Assembly (NCBI RefSeq): GCF_002157355.1
Contig: NZ_LYMK01000030.1
Span: 22,523 to 86,522 of the forward strand
DNA from: Variovorax sp. JS1663
GTDB taxonomy: Bacteria > Pseudomonadota > Gammaproteobacteria > Burkholderiales > Burkholderiaceae_C
Reading direction: 5' to 3'
Length of the DNA: 64,000 nucleotides
Positions 16,261 through 27,460 of this stretch are shown piece after piece (within the stretch, counting starts at the first letter, position 1; each line of letters opens with the position of its first letter). The notes below the pieces were generated by a model. The model searched no databases, had not been told where the DNA came from, and worked only from the letters and a program-made list of their open reading frames with translations. Position numbers and translations under genes: made by a program.

Positions 16261-16502
16261 GCGGGAGGTGGTCTGCGGACCGGGCGATTTCTGGGGCGGC
16301 GAGGAGCGCAGCCTGAGGGCGGGCATGCCTGCCGAAGGACAGGCGTGCTTCGTTGACTGACTTGCCGCAGCTGTCTGAGCGCAGCGCCCCGCAGGGGCGC
16401 GTAGCGAGTTCTGCGGCACCGCCCTCAGGCGAGCACCGCAGCGGAGTCGGCGCGAAGCGACGACCGCCCCAGTATGAGCCCGGGCCGCAGACCGCCTCCC
16501 GC
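16261..16502. repeat. Foldback repeat unit R
   Basis: A 242-bp unit bounded by 25-bp inverted repeats with two mismatches (16261-16285 and 16478-16502). These terminal arms are unrelated to those of unit L, while the core (about 16321-16470) is the inverted counterpart of the unit L core. An inner pair GCCTGAGGGC/GCCCTCAGGC adds a further stem. Confidence 0.82.
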
Positions 16503-16527
16503 GGCGCGCGCAGCCTCATCGCGGGCA

Positions 16528-17316
16528 TCAGAGCAACCGGGAAATCTCGTCCGCAGCTGCCACCAGGGGTGGCAGCATCGTCTCCTGCATCACCTTGGCA
16601 CTCGTCCGGTTGGCCTGCCCGCTGATGTTGAGCGCCGCCACCATGCGCCCGCTGCGGTCCACGATGGGCGCTGCAATCGAGATCAGGCCTTCTTCCAACT
16701 CCTGGTTCACCAGGCACCAGCGCTGGCGTCGCGCCTGCTGCACCTTGGCCACCAGCGCGTCGATGTCGGTCAGCGTATGGCGGGTCAAGGCCTCGATGCC
16801 GGATGCTTCCAGCCGCTCGCGTAGCGATGGCTCGTCCAGTTCCGACAACAACAGGCGGCCCATCGAGGTGCACCAGGCCGGCAGGCGCGAGCCCACACCC
16901 AGGCTGATGCGCATGATCTTGTGGGTGGACACGCGCAGCACGTAGACGATGTCGGTGCCGTCCAGCACCGCCGCCGAGCAGGACTCCTGCACCTGCTGCA
17001 CCAGCGTTTCCATCACCGGCTCCGCGCGGTTCCAGATGGGCATCGACGACAGATACGCGAAGCCCAGGTCGAGGATGCGCGGCGTCAGCGCGAAGAGCTT
17101 GCCGTCGGAGGCCACGTAGCCCAGGGCCTGCAGCGTCAGCAGGATGCGGCGCGCGCCGGCACGCGTGAGGCCGGTGGCGGCCGCGACGTCGCTCAGGGTC
17201 TGGCGGGGCGCCTTCTCGCTGAAGGAGCGGATGACCTGCAGCCCGCGCGCGAAGGATTGCACGTAGCTGTCGCCGGGCGTGGGCGGGGCGGGCTGATTTT
17301 CCTGGAGGGTTGCCAT
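16528..17316 (-). CDS. IclR-family regulator (PcaR-like) of beta-ketoadipate genes
   Basis: A 262-residue regulator with an N-terminal wHTH (about residues 20-85: SFARGLQVIRSF, TLSDVAAATGLTRAGARRILLTL) and an IclR effector domain, about 95-255 (GSRLPAWCTSMGRLLLSEL, EEGLISIAAPIVDRSGRMVAALNIS). It resembles PcaR/PobR regulators and lies divergent to pcaIJF, which strongly suggests control of those genes. The shared promoter holds three GTTCGT/ACGAAC half-sites. Its weak ribosome-binding site and operator-laden promoter fit autoregulation. Confidence 0.9.
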   Translation of the reverse strand: MATLQENQPAPPTPGDSYVQSFARGLQVIRSFSEKAPRQTLSDVAAATGLTRAGARRILLTLQALGYVASDGKLFALTPRILDLGFAYLSSMPIWNRAEPVMETLVQQVQESCSAAVLDGTDIVYVLRVSTHKIMRISLGVGSRLPAWCTSMGRLLLSELDEPSLRERLEASGIEALTRHTLTDIDALVAKVQQARRQRWCLVNQELEEGLISIAAPIVDRSGRMVAALNISGQANRTSAKVMQETMLPPLVAAADEISRLL

Positions 17317-17340
17317 GTCGGTCGATCTTGCCTAAAATTC

Positions 17341-17370
17341 ATTATACGAACACATGTTCGTCATACGAAC
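17341..17370. promoter_or_regulatory. IclR operator array and leftward promoter
   Basis: Three alternating half-sites: ACGAAC (17346-17351), GTTCGT (17356-17361) and ACGAAC (17365-17370). For the IclR gene, TATAAT (minus strand of 17341-17346) with TTCGTA (17369-17364) at 17 bp makes a plausible promoter, placing the operators in its spacer. A three-repeat site is known for PcaU-type IclR regulators. Confidence 0.7.
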
Positions 17371-17443
17371 AGTTTGCAAGCATTGTGATCCCAGCCTGAA
17401 GCCGAGGCCTTCGGCTTTTCCCTCACCCCGGAGACAAGATTTC

Positions 17444-18145
17444 ATGATCGACAAGATCGCGCGTTCGGTCGCCGATGCCATGGCCGGCATCCAGGACGGC
17501 GCCACGGTACTCATCGGCGGCTTCGGCACCGCCGGCATTCCCAACGAGCTCATCGACGGCCTGATCGAGCAGGGCGCCAAGGACCTCACGGTCGTCAACA
17601 ACAACGCCGGCAACGGCGACACCGGACTGGCCGCGCTGCTCAAGGCGGGCCGCGTGCGCAAGATCATCTGCAGCTTCCCGCGCCAGGCCGACAGCTACGT
17701 GTTCGACGAGCTCTACCGCACCGGCAAGCTCGAGCTCGAGCTGGTGCCGCAGGGCAATCTGGCCGAGCGCATCCGCGCCGCCGGCGCCGGTGTCGGCGCC
17801 TTCTTCTGTCCGACCGGCTTCGGCACGCAACTGGCCGGCGAGCGCGAGACGCGCGAGATCGACGGCAAGCAGTACGTGCTGGAGTACCCCATCCGCGGCG
17901 ACGTGGCGCTGATCAAGGCCGAAAGCGGCGACCGTTGGGGCAACCTGACCTATCGCAAGGCGGCGCGCAACTTCGGCCCGGTGATGGCCATGGCCTCCGA
18001 CCGCACCATCGCCACCGTGCATGAGATCGTCGAACTCGGCGCGATGGACCCCGAGACCATCGTGACCCCCGGCATCTTCGTCAAGAACATCGTCAAGATC
18101 GACCGTGTGGCGACCCAAGCCGGCGGCTTCAAGAAGGCAGCATGA
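17444..18145 (+). CDS. pcaI: 3-oxoadipate CoA-transferase subunit A
   Basis: A 233-residue alpha subunit of a family I CoA-transferase (SCOT type), with VLIGGFGTAGIPNELI near residue 22-37 and the later CPTGFGTQLAGERE. ATG 17444 follows GGAGACAAGATTTC and gives the usual length. With PcaJ it transfers CoA from succinyl-CoA to 3-oxoadipate. The order pcaIJF and the divergent IclR gene support beta-ketoadipate function over a general acetoacetate transferase. Confidence 0.9.
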   Translation: MIDKIARSVADAMAGIQDGATVLIGGFGTAGIPNELIDGLIEQGAKDLTVVNNNAGNGDTGLAALLKAGRVRKIICSFPRQADSYVFDELYRTGKLELELVPQGNLAERIRAAGAGVGAFFCPTGFGTQLAGERETREIDGKQYVLEYPIRGDVALIKAESGDRWGNLTYRKAARNFGPVMAMASDRTIATVHEIVELGAMDPETIVTPGIFVKNIVKIDRVATQAGGFKKAA

Positions 18146-18792
18146 CCATGAGCAACTACCAACGCCGCACCAAGGACCAGCTGGCCGCCCGCGTCGCCCA
18201 GGACATCTTCGACGGTGCCGTCGTCAACCTGGGCATCGGTCAGCCCACGCTGGTGGCCAACCACCTGCCGGCCGGCCGCGAGGTCATCCTGCACAGCGAG
18301 AACGGCATCCTCGGCATGGGCGCGGCCCCCGCCGCGGGCCAGGAGGACTACGACCTCATCAACGCCGGCAAGCAGCCCGTCACGCTGCTGCCGGGCGGTG
18401 CCTACTTCCACCATGCCGACAGCTTCGCGATGATGCGCGGCGGCCACCTGGACATCTGCGTGCTGGGCGCCTTCCAGGTCTCGGCCACCGGCGACCTGGC
18501 GAACTGGAGCACCGGCGAGGAAGGGGCCATTCCCGCCGTCGGCGGCGCCATGGACCTGGCCATCGGTGCCAAGCAGACCTGGGTGATGATGGACTTGCTC
18601 ACCAAGAAGGGCGAGAGCAAGATCGTCGCGCAGTGCACCTACCCGCTGACCGGCATCGGTTGCGTGAAGCGCGTGTATTCCGACCTGGCCACCATCGAAT
18701 GCACGCCCTCGGGCCTGAAGCTCATCGACAAGGTCGAGGGCCTCGAGCATGCCGAGCTCGAGAAGCTGGTGGGCCTGCCCATCGCCGCTTGA
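18142..18792 (+). CDS. pcaJ: 3-oxoadipate CoA-transferase subunit B
   Basis: A 216-residue beta subunit with the catalytic-Glu motif ILHSENGILGMG near residue 49-60 and GGAYFHHADSFAMMRGGH. It overlaps pcaI by 4 bp (ATGA), as expected for a heteromeric enzyme. An alternative ATG two codons in (MSNYQRR) is also possible. Confidence 0.92.
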   Translation: MTMSNYQRRTKDQLAARVAQDIFDGAVVNLGIGQPTLVANHLPAGREVILHSENGILGMGAAPAAGQEDYDLINAGKQPVTLLPGGAYFHHADSFAMMRGGHLDICVLGAFQVSATGDLANWSTGEEGAIPAVGGAMDLAIGAKQTWVMMDLLTKKGESKIVAQCTYPLTGIGCVKRVYSDLATIECTPSGLKLIDKVEGLEHAELEKLVGLPIAA

Positions 18793-18817
18793 ACATTCCA
18801 TTTCCAGAGAGACAGCC

Positions 18818-20022
<1,205 letters not shown>

Positions 20023-20023
<1 letters not shown>

Positions 20024-20997
20024 TGGACCTCGCCCGCCGCGGGCTGCTGCTGGGCGCACTGGCAGCAGCCGGCTTGCCTGTGCGCGCGCAGTCCGACGCC
20101 AGGCCGATCCGCATCGTCGTGCCCTTCGCCCCGGGCGGGGGCAACGACGTGTTCGCGCGCCAGATGGCCAAGAGCCTGGGCGAGCTGCGCCGGCAGGCGG
20201 TGATCGTGGAGAACAAGCCCGGCGCCGGCGGCAACCTGGGCAGCGAGCAGGTGGTGCGCAGCGCGCCCGACGGCAGCACGCTGCTGCTGGGCCATACCGG
20301 CACCGTATCGATCAACCCGGCGCTCTACAAGGGCCTGAAGTTCGACGCCCGCAAGGACCTGCAGCCGGTGGCGATGTTCGCCTCCTCGGCGCTGGTGCTG
20401 GTGGTGCCGGCCTCCTCGAAAGTGCGCACGGTGGCCGAACTGGTCGCCGAGGCGAAGACGCAGCCGGGCAAGCTGGACTTCGCCTCCAGCGGCAGCGGCA
20501 CCGGCGGCCATCTGACCGGCGAGCTGTTCGAGCAGCGCACCGGCACGAAGATCAACCACATCCCCTACAAGGGCACCAACCCCGCGCTCACCGACCTGGC
20601 GGGCGGGCAGGTGCACCTGATGTTCAGCGTGATCCCGCCGGCGCTGGCGCTGGTCAAGGGCGGCAAGCTGCGCGCGCTCGCCGTCACCGGCGCCAAGCGG
20701 CTGCCCTCGCTGCCCGAGGTGCCGACGCTCGCCGAGTCCGGCGTGCGTGCGCTCGCGAACTTCGAGAGCACGCTCACCTACGGCATCCTCGCGCCGCGCG
20801 GCACGCCCGAGCCCTTCGTGAAGGAGCTCGCGGCGCAGATGCTGCAGGTGGCGGCGAGTGCCGAGTTCCAGTCCCGTCTGGACGTCGAGGGCGCGGTGCC
20901 GCTGCTCGGCGGTCCGGCCGAGTACGCGGCGCTGATCGCGAAGGAAAACGCCAAGTGGGCCGAGATCGTGAAGGTCTCGGGCGCCACCGTCGAATGA
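20023..20997 (+). CDS. Bug/TctC-family periplasmic solute-binding protein
   Basis: A 324-residue tripartite-tricarboxylate-type receptor. A short Tat/Sec-like leader (MDLARRGLLLGALAAAGLPVRAQS) ends with an AxA-like site near residue 22. The signatures RIVVPFAPGGGNDVFAR and VENKPGAGGNLGSE are diagnostic. ATG 20023 overlaps the pcaF stop, so it belongs to the pca operon. No TctA/TctB membrane partner is nearby, as is common for expanded Bug families in Burkholderiales. The ligand is probably an aromatic or dicarboxylic acid linked to this pathway. Confidence 0.92.
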
Positions 20998-21022
20998 GAA
21001 TTTTCAACACCGGAGACGCTTC

Positions 21023-22024
21023 ATGTCCCTCAAGTCCCTGATGTCGCGCCGCAGCCTGACGGCGCTGGCCCTCGCCCTGGCTGCCGGCGGCCTGCTGCCC
21101 GCCACCGCGAGCGCGCAATCCTCCTTCCCGAGCAAGCCGGTGCGCATCATCACGCCCTTCCCGGTGGGCGGCGGCCCCGACGGCGTCGCGCGCCTGGTGG
21201 CCGACAAGCTCTCACGCGCCTGGGGCCAGCCGGTGGTGGTGGAGAACCGCCCGGGCGGCAACGGCTTCATCGCCATCGACGCGTGGAAGCGCGGCGCCAA
21301 GGACGGGCACGACCTCCTGATCCTCGACAACGTGCACCTCGCGGCCTATCCGGCCCTGTTCAAGAAGCTGCCGTACGACCCGGCCAAGGACTTCGACGCG
21401 CTGCTGCCGCTGTTCAAGACCTACTTCTTCTTCACGGTGCCGAGCGACAGCAAGTACAAGACCGTGGGCGACCTGGTCGCCGACGCCAAGGCCAACCCGG
21501 GCAAGCTCAACTACGGCTCCTGGTCGGTGGGCAACCCGGTGCACCTGGGCTCGGAACTCTTCGAGTCGGCCACGGGCACGCAGATGGAGCACGTGATCTA
21601 CAAGGAGACCACGCAGCTCTACACCTCGGTGTCCACCGGTGAGCTGGCCTTCGCGCTGGGCACCAGCGCCACCGCCGGGCCGCTGTACCGCGCCGGCAAG
21701 CTGAAGTTCCTGGCGGCTGCGGCGCCGCAGCGCGTCGCGGCCTTCCCGGACGTGCCGACTGTGGGCGAGTCGGGCGGGCCGAAGGGCTTCGAGGTGATCG
21801 GCTGGAACGCGATCGCCGTGCCGCAGGGCCTGCCGGCGGCGGTGACGGACAAGATCAAGCGCGACGTCGAGAAGGGCCTGGCCGAGGCCGACGTGCAGGA
21901 GAAGTTCAAGAGCTTCGGCTACGAGCCCTTCCCGACCACGCGCGATCAATTCGCGCAGTTCGTGCAGAGCGAGACCAAGCGCTTCGGCGACGTGATCCGG
22001 AAGGCGAACGTCTCGCTGGACTGA
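21023..22024 (+). CDS. Bug/TctC-family periplasmic solute-binding protein
   Basis: A 333-residue Bug receptor with a cleavable leader ending near ATASAQS (residue 31-32), then VRIITPFPVGGGPDGVAR and VENRPGGNGFIAIDAWKRG. It differs clearly from the preceding Bug gene (25 bp upstream), so this is a pair of distinct receptors. Last gene of the pca unit; a short hairpin follows at 22024-22038. Confidence 0.92.
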   Translation: MSLKSLMSRRSLTALALALAAGGLLPATASAQSSFPSKPVRIITPFPVGGGPDGVARLVADKLSRAWGQPVVVENRPGGNGFIAIDAWKRGAKDGHDLLILDNVHLAAYPALFKKLPYDPAKDFDALLPLFKTYFFFTVPSDSKYKTVGDLVADAKANPGKLNYGSWSVGNPVHLGSELFESATGTQMEHVIYKETTQLYTSVSTGELAFALGTSATAGPLYRAGKLKFLAAAAPQRVAAFPDVPTVGESGGPKGFEVIGWNAIAVPQGLPAAVTDKIKRDVEKGLAEADVQEKFKSFGYEPFPTTRDQFAQFVQSETKRFGDVIRKANVSLD

Positions 22025-22038
22025 GCCGCTGAGCGGCT
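22024..22038. terminator. Possible hairpin between convergent genes
   Basis: AGCCGCT-G-AGCGGCT, a 7-bp perfect stem with a one-base centre, right at the stop codons of the convergent Bug and cyclodeaminase-like genes. There is no U-tract, so terminator function is weakly supported. Confidence 0.3.
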
Positions 22039-22972
22039 ACGGTTGCGCGGCCCGCCACACCAGCGTGGCGGCCGCGAGGTCCTCCAGGGCGCTGCCGACG
22101 GCCTTGAACACGGTGCGTTCGGTGGCGTTCGCCCGTCCGCCGTGCCGGCTCCGGCACAGGTCGGAGAGCGTGGCCTGCACCGCATCGCGCGCGAGCGTGC
22201 CGGCCGCGATCGCGTCGAGCAGGTCGCCGGCCTTCGTCAGGGCTTCCTCGGTGTCGACGAAGGTGCTTGCACCGGCGAAGCAGGCCGGGTCGGCCTCGCG
22301 CATCTGCGGGGTGAAACTGCCGATCAGGTCCAGGTGCGAGCCGGGCGCCAGCCATTCCCCCTTCACCAGTGGCGCGGTGGCGAGCGTCGCGCAGCTCACC
22401 ACGTCCGCCTCGCGCACCGCGGCCTCCAGGTCGGTCGCGGCCTGCGCGTTCCAGCCCTCGTTGCGCCATTGCGCGGCCAGTGCCTCGGCGCCTTCGGGGC
22501 GATGGTTCCAGACCTGAACCTGGTCGATCTCCCGCACGCTCGCGTGCGCGGCCGGCAGCAGGCGCGCAACGCGGCCGGTGCCCAGCACCAGCAGCCGGCG
22601 CGCGTCCTGCCGCGCGAGGAAGGCAGCGCCCAGCGCCGAGGCGGCCGCGGTGCGGTGCGCGGTGATCTCGTTGCCGTCCATCATCGCCAGCGGCACGCCG
22701 GTGTGGGCGTCGTAGAGCACGTAGGTGGCATGCAGCCCGGGAAGCCCGCGCGCCCCGTTGCCGGGAAAGATATTGATGGTCTTGATGCCGAGGTAGCCGG
22801 CCTCGCTCCAGGCCGGCATGATCAGCACGGTGCCGCGGTCCGTGCCGGCCTCGACCGTGTGCACGTGGCGCGGCGGTACCTGGGTGTCCTCCGCGAAAGC
22901 GGCGCGCAACGCGGGGACCAGTCGGTCGAAGGCCAGGGCGCGGCGGGTGGCGTCGGCGTCGAACTGTTTCAT
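22037..22972 (-). CDS. Ornithine cyclodeaminase / mu-crystallin family protein
   Basis: A 311-residue NAD(P)-dependent enzyme of the OCD/mu-crystallin family. Visible elements are GIKTINIFPGNGARGLPGLHATYVL (about 75-100), the Rossmann turn LVLGTGRVARLL near residue 130 and VSCATLATAPLVKGEWLAPG. ATG 22972 gives the normal length. Members act as ornithine cyclodeaminases, imine reductases or alanine dehydrogenases; which applies here is open. It lies 13 bp below rtcR's stop on the same strand, so it may be transcribed from the rtcR side, but I see no functional link. Confidence 0.88.
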   Translation of the reverse strand: MKQFDADATRRALAFDRLVPALRAAFAEDTQVPPRHVHTVEAGTDRGTVLIMPAWSEAGYLGIKTINIFPGNGARGLPGLHATYVLYDAHTGVPLAMMDGNEITAHRTAAASALGAAFLARQDARRLLVLGTGRVARLLPAAHASVREIDQVQVWNHRPEGAEALAAQWRNEGWNAQAATDLEAAVREADVVSCATLATAPLVKGEWLAPGSHLDLIGSFTPQMREADPACFAGASTFVDTEEALTKAGDLLDAIAAGTLARDAVQATLSDLCRSRHGGRANATERTVFKAVGSALEDLAAATLVWRAAQP

Positions 22973-22985
22973 GGCGGGACGGCTT

Positions 22986-24587
<1,602 letters not shown>

Positions 24588-24714
24588 TTTGGATAAATAG
24601 CTAGCTCTAATTCTAGTATTGATCAGCATTGAACAAACGCACTTCCCAGGTCGTGCAACAAAAAAACCTTTGCCATCAAGGACTTGTGCGTTCGGCCGGC
24701 GCCCCCAGCCGTAC

Positions 24715-24730
24715 TGGCACACTCTTCGCA
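24715..24730 (+). promoter_or_regulatory. Sigma54 (-24/-12) promoter of rtcB
   Basis: TGGCAC at 24715-24720 and TCGCA at 24726-24730, with GG (24716-24717) and GC (24728-24729) separated by exactly 10 bp as sigma54 requires. The start point should be near 24741. An inverted pair AACGCAC (24636-24642) and GTGCGTT (24686-24692) upstream is a candidate RtcR enhancer site. Confidence 0.78.
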
Positions 24731-24764
24731 GTACGGATGGCAAGCGCCGTCGTGGCGTGAGTCG

Positions 24765-24789
24765 GGGAGGGTGCAATCGGCACCCTCCC
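24765..24789 (+). other. Perfect 10-bp hairpin in rtcB leader
   Basis: GGGAGGGTGC / GCACCCTCCC around an AATCG loop, placed in the predicted 65-nt leader just upstream of the rtcB ribosome-binding site (GGGAGAAATGAG). There is no U-tract. It could stall or protect the mRNA or act as an RNA sensed or processed by the encoded repair enzymes. Confidence 0.7.
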
Positions 24790-24805
24790 GAGCGGGAGAA
24801 ATGAG

Positions 24806-26029
24806 ATGGAACAGAACTACGAACTGCATGCGGTCGCGGGCGGTGTCCCGGTGAAGATGTGGACGCGCGGCGTGCCCGTGGAAGACGAGGCGCAGAAGCA
24901 ACTGGAGAACGCGGCGCGCCTGCCGATCGTCTTCAGCCACATTGCGGCCATGCCCGACGTGCACTACGGCATCGGCGCGACGGTGGGCTCGGTGATCCCG
25001 ACCTTCAGGGCGATCATCCCGGCCGCGGTCGGCGTGGACATCGGCTGCGGGATGATGGCCTGCAAGACCACCCTGCATGCGAACGACCTGCCCGACAACC
25101 TGGGCCCGCTGCGCTCGGCCATCGAGAAGGCCGTGCCGCACGGGAGCAACCCCAAGCGCCAGGGCCGCGACAAGGGTTCATGGGAGACCCCGCCCGACGA
25201 GACCGATGCCGCCTGGGCCAAGCTGGTCGACGAGTTCGATGCGATCTGCGAGGACTACCCGCGCCTGAAGAACACCAACAACCACAAGCACCTGGGCACG
25301 CTGGGCACAGGCAACCACTTCATCGAGGTCTGCCTCGACGAGGCGGGCGCGGTGTGGTTCATGCTGCATTCCGGCTCGCGCGGCGTGGGCAATGCCATCG
25401 GCACGCACTTCATCGAGCTCGCGAAGAAGGATGCCGAGCAACACCAGCGCAACCTGCCCGACCAGGACCTGGCCTATTTCGAGGAAGGCGCCAGGTACTT
25501 CGGCGACTATGTGCGCGCGGTCGGCTGGGCGCAGAGGTTCGCGCGCGCCAACCGCGAGGTGATGATGCAGCGCGTGGTGGCCGCGGCGCGCAAGGTGATC
25601 GGCAAGCCTTTCGAGGCGCACCTGGAAGCGGTGAACTGCCACCACAACTACGTGCAGCGCGAGACGCACTTCGGCCGCGACCTGCTGATCACCCGCAAGG
25701 GCGCGGTGAGCGCAAAGGCCGGCGAGCTGGGCATCATCCCCGGCAGCATGGGCGCCAGGAGCTTCATCGTGCGCGGCAAGGGCAACCCCGAGAGCTTCAT
25801 GAGCTGCAGCCATGGCGCCGGCCGCAAGATGAGCCGCACCAAGGCCAGGAAGCTCTACACCGTGGCCGACCAGATCGCCGCGACGAAGGGCGTGGAGTGC
25901 CGCAAGGACGCCGACGTGATCGACGAGATCCCGATGGCCTACAAGGACATCGACGCGGTGATGGAGGCGCAGAAGGACCTGGTGGAGGTGGTGTACACGC
26001 TCAAGCAGGTGGTGTGCGTGAAGGGGTAG
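24806..26029 (+). CDS. rtcB: RtcB RNA ligase (GTP- and Mn-dependent)
   Basis: A 407-residue RtcB protein. It joins RNA 2',3'-cyclic phosphate or 3'-phosphate ends to 5'-OH ends in tRNA and rRNA repair. Metal and active-site motifs are all present: GVDIGCGMMA (Cys near residue 78), NNHKHLGTLGTGNHFIEV, HSGSRGVGN, NCHHNYVQRE and the guanylylated His in CSHGAGRKMSR (His336). First gene of an operon with a HEAT-like protein, a zinc-ribbon protein and rtcA, driven from a sigma54 promoter. Confidence 0.97.
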   Translation: MEQNYELHAVAGGVPVKMWTRGVPVEDEAQKQLENAARLPIVFSHIAAMPDVHYGIGATVGSVIPTFRAIIPAAVGVDIGCGMMACKTTLHANDLPDNLGPLRSAIEKAVPHGSNPKRQGRDKGSWETPPDETDAAWAKLVDEFDAICEDYPRLKNTNNHKHLGTLGTGNHFIEVCLDEAGAVWFMLHSGSRGVGNAIGTHFIELAKKDAEQHQRNLPDQDLAYFEEGARYFGDYVRAVGWAQRFARANREVMMQRVVAAARKVIGKPFEAHLEAVNCHHNYVQRETHFGRDLLITRKGAVSAKAGELGIIPGSMGARSFIVRGKGNPESFMSCSHGAGRKMSRTKARKLYTVADQIAATKGVECRKDADVIDEIPMAYKDIDAVMEAQKDLVEVVYTLKQVVCVKG

Positions 26030-26073
26030 GGCGATCAGCGGTTCGCCACCCGACAAAGACTGGAGGATGAGCG

Positions 26074-27441
26074 ATGAAGTGGTGGAGAACGAGGGTCGAG
26101 GCGGTGTCGAAGGTGGGCTGTTCGATGCTCGGGTTCGAGGAACTGGTGGAGCTTTGCTGCTCTTACGACGGCTATCAACGTGAGGCAGCCATCGTCGAAC
26201 TGGTGCGCCGCGCCGAGCCCCGGGCGATAGCGCCCTTGCTGGTTCGCAGCGGCGACTGGGTGCCAGAGGTGTCCATTGCTGCCCGGCAAGGTCTCGCGAC
26301 TTTGATGCGCGACGAGTTCGTCGAGCATTGGGCGCGGGCGCTGCCGGAGTTGGCGTTTGCATATCGGGTACGGCGGACGGATCTGCGCGATCTGATCGAA
26401 GCAATCGAAGAGTTCCTGGCGCGGAATATCGACGTTCTTGAGAAGCATGCGCGCTCGCCGGACAGCATGATTCGACGCTGGATTTTCTCGCTGCGCTTGA
26501 ATCGGCCACATGCTGAATCGGCGCTCCTGGGCATCCTGCATCGCGGTGTGGGCTCGGGCGACCTGCCGATCGCACGGCTTTGCCTGGACCAGATCGGCCG
26601 ATTGCAGGAGCCGCCGCATCGCAGGGAGGTGCTCGAGGCCGCGTGCCGTTCGCGGCTGCCCCGCATACGGGCTGCGGGAATGCGCGGATTGCTCGCTTCC
26701 GCTGACTTCAATGGGCAGCTTTTGGCTCAGGCGATGTGCCTTGACAGGAGCGCGGCCATCCGTTCGTTGGCCGTCGGAGCCTTGAAGGAAGGACGAGACG
26801 AGATCGCGCGCCGTGCAAGGGACGTCCTTGAGCAGCCATCCAGCGACGGGCAGTCGCGCATTTCAGCGTTGCACATACTGGCTTTGCTCAAGGATCCGCA
26901 GGCGCTGGCATTTGCGCATGCCCTTTCGGCGTCGCCGATGGTCGGCTTGAGGCGCTTGGCGCGGGCTCTGACACTGTCCGGGGCTCAAGATGAAGCTGTC
27001 GAGGCCGAGCTGATGGCGATCCTGGCCGACGAGTCGCCGAAGGTTCGAAGGCTGGCGGTCGAGCACATCCGCCGCGGCGCGCCTCTGCCTTCGTCGGAAG
27101 CGTTGCTGCGTCTGGGATTGAAGCGTCGAGAACTGGCGATCGACGTCATGGCCGTGCTGCGCAGTGGGTCGCCCTGGAATCGGCTTCTGTTCGCGCTGGA
27201 GCTTCTGAATGGTGGAATGCCCGACGCCGACCTTGCCAATGCGATCACCAACGAGCTACACGACTGGGCCGGGGCCATGACGAACTGCTATGTCGTGCCG
27301 CAGGCGGCACAAAGTGCCAGGCTGGCGACGCTCTGGTCGCAGAAGGCGAAGCTGTTGCCGGACGGGCGTCCGCGGGGCTTGCTTCCCTATGGCTTTCCGG
27401 ACCTGACCGAGTATCACCTGCGTGCATTCCAGGTCATCTGA
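26074..27441 (+). CDS. HEAT-repeat-like protein of unknown function in rtc operon
   Basis: A 455-residue all-helical protein that I do not recognise as a named family. It shows tandem helix-pair repeats typical of HEAT/ARM solenoids: QREAAIVELVRRAEPRAIAPLL, RIRAAGMRGLLAS, PKVRRLAVEHIRRG. There is no signal peptide, membrane span or catalytic motif. GGAGGATGAGCG sits before ATG 26074, 44 bp after rtcB, and the next gene starts 19 bp after its stop, so it is operonic with rtcB and rtcA. Codon use looks less GC-rich than in the neighbours, a hint of transfer. A scaffold or RNA-binding role in RNA repair is an inference. Confidence 0.8.
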   Translation: MKWWRTRVEAVSKVGCSMLGFEELVELCCSYDGYQREAAIVELVRRAEPRAIAPLLVRSGDWVPEVSIAARQGLATLMRDEFVEHWARALPELAFAYRVRRTDLRDLIEAIEEFLARNIDVLEKHARSPDSMIRRWIFSLRLNRPHAESALLGILHRGVGSGDLPIARLCLDQIGRLQEPPHRREVLEAACRSRLPRIRAAGMRGLLASADFNGQLLAQAMCLDRSAAIRSLAVGALKEGRDEIARRARDVLEQPSSDGQSRISALHILALLKDPQALAFAHALSASPMVGLRRLARALTLSGAQDEAVEAELMAILADESPKVRRLAVEHIRRGAPLPSSEALLRLGLKRRELAIDVMAVLRSGSPWNRLLFALELLNGGMPDADLANAITNELHDWAGAMTNCYVVPQAAQSARLATLWSQKAKLLPDGRPRGLLPYGFPDLTEYHLRAFQVI

Positions 27442-27460
27442 TACCTCGGTATTGCGAGTC

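Larger units (their letters stand above)
15943..16527. other. Gene-free 585-bp gap made of two foldback units
   Basis: Between the NTF2-like stop and the IclR stop I find no supported gene. Open frames here are artefacts of GC-rich inverted repeats. The whole stretch is occupied by repeat units L and R and a short joint (16202-16260) that includes the AT-richer CCCCTAACAAACG. Confidence 0.75.

Noticed and set aside
15971..16360. Short open frames (about 90-130 codons) within the foldback repeats.
   Set aside because: They read through inverted-repeat DNA in several frames, lack ribosome-binding sites and have no domain-like pattern.
15958..16502. Integron attC-like sites or an insertion sequence remnant in the foldback gap.
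   Set aside because: No RYYYAAC/GTTRRRY pair at the unit ends, no integrase or transposase frame, and no clear target duplication.
17282..17444. A strong rightward sigma70 promoter for pcaI.
   Set aside because: No convincing -35/-10 pair with normal spacing was found on the plus strand; activation by the IclR protein at a weak promoter is more likely.
24588..24805. A tRNA-like or Y-RNA gene near rtcB, as occurs in some rtc loci.
   Set aside because: I could not fold a cloverleaf or find a T-loop consensus; only the leader hairpin and promoter elements are visible.
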